The notes below the pieces were generated by a model. The model was not told the DNA's origin. It saw only the letters and a program-made list of their open reading frames with translations, and made no database searches. A DNA stretch of 33,844 nt, from positions 1-33,844 of the forward strand of contig JARLGS010000940.1 in NCBI GenBank assembly GCA_031292695.1, read 5' to 3'. Positions 33,141-33,844 of the stretch are shown piece by piece. The translations under genes were made by a program, and so were the position numbers. Source of the DNA: Mycobacterium sp. GTDB lineage: Bacteria; Actinomycetota; Actinomycetes; Mycobacteriales; Mycobacteriaceae. Position 1 is the stretch's first letter, and each line of letters begins with the position of its first letter.

Positions 33141-33590
33141 ATGTCGAGTAACCGGGCAAAGCGGTCAGCGCTGCCTACTTTTTTGGCGATCCTTGCAGCT
33201 CTGGGTGGTACCGCCCCACAGTCGGTGGCGTTCGCCGACACCAATAACATCTGCATCCAGGGATACGTTTGGCGCGCGGCCCGCCCCGGAGACGCAGTAT
33301 GCGTCAGCCCTGGTGTCCGCGACACCACAGCGCAGGAGAATCAGCTTGCTGCTCAGCGGGTTAATCCGAACGGCGGCCCGTATGGACCAGATACGTGTCT
33401 TCAGGGTTTCGTCTGGCGCGAGGCGTTCTCCGGTGACCACGTCTGCGTCCCACCAGGCAGCCGGACACAGGCGGCGAACGACAACGCGGCAGCCGCCTCG
33501 CGTATCGCAACCAACGCGCCGGCACCTGCACCGTGCGCTCCTAACCCGATTCCTGGTTTGCTCCCAGCAGGCACCGGCCCGTTCTGCTGA
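33141..33590 (+). CDS. Secreted protein with two QGYVWR-type repeats
   Basis: 149 aa, ATG at 33141 with CGGAGAA 5 nt upstream. Signal peptide: KRSALPTFLAILAALGG, cleavage near AFA-D at residue 32. Two homologous units follow: CIQGYVWRAARPGDAVCVSP ending in TTAQENQLAAQR, and CLQGFVWREAFSGDHVCVPP ending in TQAANDNAAAASR. Each has the order C-x-QG-[YF]-VWR...GD-x-VCV-x-P followed by an Ala/Asn-rich helix, so each likely folds as a small disulfide-linked unit. The C-terminus is Pro-rich with two more cysteines. This repeat is common in secreted mycobacterial proteins; function unknown to me. Confidence 0.82.
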   Translation: MSSNRAKRSALPTFLAILAALGGTAPQSVAFADTNNICIQGYVWRAARPGDAVCVSPGVRDTTAQENQLAAQRVNPNGGPYGPDTCLQGFVWREAFSGDHVCVPPGSRTQAANDNAAAASRIATNAPAPAPCAPNPIPGLLPAGTGPFC

Positions 33591-33620
33591 TCACGGCATA
33601 CCGTCGAGCGAGGTCATAGA

Positions 33621-33844
33621 TCAGTGCGAGACGAAGTCGCCCCAGACTGCCCCCGAGAGCTGTTGAGTCGTATCGGTCACGAGGCACCAGCCGTTGGTAT
33701 TGTCTGCACTTTGGATCGGACACGGGCCGTTCAGGGTGACCGCATCGTTTTGTTTGAGGTGTCCGATGATCTTGCCGTTGCCGCCGGGCTTGTCATAGAG
33801 GTCCACGTCGCCAGTGATGGTGTGGCTAGGCGGCGGGGTACCGC
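33621..33844 (-). CDS. SH3-like domain protein, C-terminal fragment (partial at right edge)
   Basis: The frame is open from the right window edge to its stop at 33621, so the start lies outside; a GTG at 33806 is in frame but has no ribosome binding site and the coding continues past it. The visible 74 residues begin with a Thr/Pro stretch (GTPPPSHTITGD), then DLYDKPGGNGKIIGHLKQND, AVTLNGPC, and NGWCLVTDTTQQLSGAVWGD, the layout of a bacterial SH3 (SH3b) domain with a Cys pair. Such domains usually bind cell-wall peptides in exported proteins. Convergent with the 33141 gene, 30 bp apart. Confidence 0.72.
   Translation of the reverse strand, partial: GTPPPSHTITGDVDLYDKPGGNGKIIGHLKQNDAVTLNGPCPIQSADNTNGWCLVTDTTQQLSGAVWGDFVSH

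Noticed and set aside
32602..33159. Minus-strand 185-codon frame across the lipoprotein start and its upstream region.
   Set aside because: It overlaps the lipoprotein gene in a different frame and shows no protein-like pattern.

Overview
The window looks like a chromosomal segment of a high-GC actinobacterium, most likely a Mycobacterium (Mycolicibacterium-type). The indicators are a secreted CBM2 protein very like M. tuberculosis Rv1987, a DUF3558-type lipoprotein, several small secreted Cys-rich proteins of mycobacterial style, many TetR/MarR regulators divergent from oxidoreductases, frequent leaderless starts, and ATGA/GTGA/TTGA stop-start overlaps. No tRNA, rRNA, CRISPR array, insertion sequence or prophage was seen. 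Both ends cut genes: a GMC oxidoreductase at the left and an SH3-like protein at the right.

Region 1 (1-5.4 kb): GMC oxidoreductase C-terminus, a small secreted protein, a SnoaL/NTF2-like protein, an SDR divergent from a TetR regulator with repeated operators between them, a cis-CaaD-like tautomerase, a strong double inverted repeat at 4538-4578, and a COG2085-type NAD(P)-binding protein.

Region 2 (5.4-9.9 kb): what I read as a two-promoter MarR regulon. The MarR gene (9450) is divergent from an operon of a shortened COG2085 protein, an atypical extended SDR and a second SnoaL protein. A separate DoxX operon follows, whose second gene is an in-frame fusion of a COG2085 Rossmann domain to a YceI domain. 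Both operon promoters have near-ideal -35/-10 boxes with 17-bp spacers, each bracketed by the same GTTGAT/ATCAAC and TTGAnnnnTCAACCAATC operators. The promoter of the third COG2085 paralogue (5316) is a decayed version of the same layout.

Region 3 (10-19.4 kb): mostly poorly known genes. It holds a 300-aa beta-rich protein; a 51-aa secreted CX3C-X9-CX3C peptide; a DUF2867-like gene with a TetR; three tiny genes linked by ATGA and GTGA overlaps (13060-13765); an HSL-type esterase divergent from a TetR/ferritin-like-hydrolase pair; a CruF-like carotenoid-pathway membrane protein coupled to a PhyH dioxygenase, divergent from a TetR; and a second RWCPGD secreted protein.

Region 4 (19.6-25.6 kb): a CorA-family transporter, then aromatic amino acid catabolism. 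hppD-hmgA-fahA form a tightly overlapping operon that meets phhA tail to tail, sharing TTAA as both stop codons. Together they take phenylalanine to tyrosine and, after a transaminase not encoded here, 4-hydroxyphenylpyruvate to fumarate and acetoacetate, except for maleylacetoacetate isomerase, which is absent from the window.

Region 5 (25.7-33.8 kb): a membrane-anchored esterase-D protein, the Rv1987-like CBM2 protein with a perfect 12-bp hairpin in its early coding sequence, a 938-aa LuxR-type ATPase regulator (LAL), a DUF4242-like protein, two secreted proteins, a DUF3558-like lipoprotein and the partial SH3-like protein.
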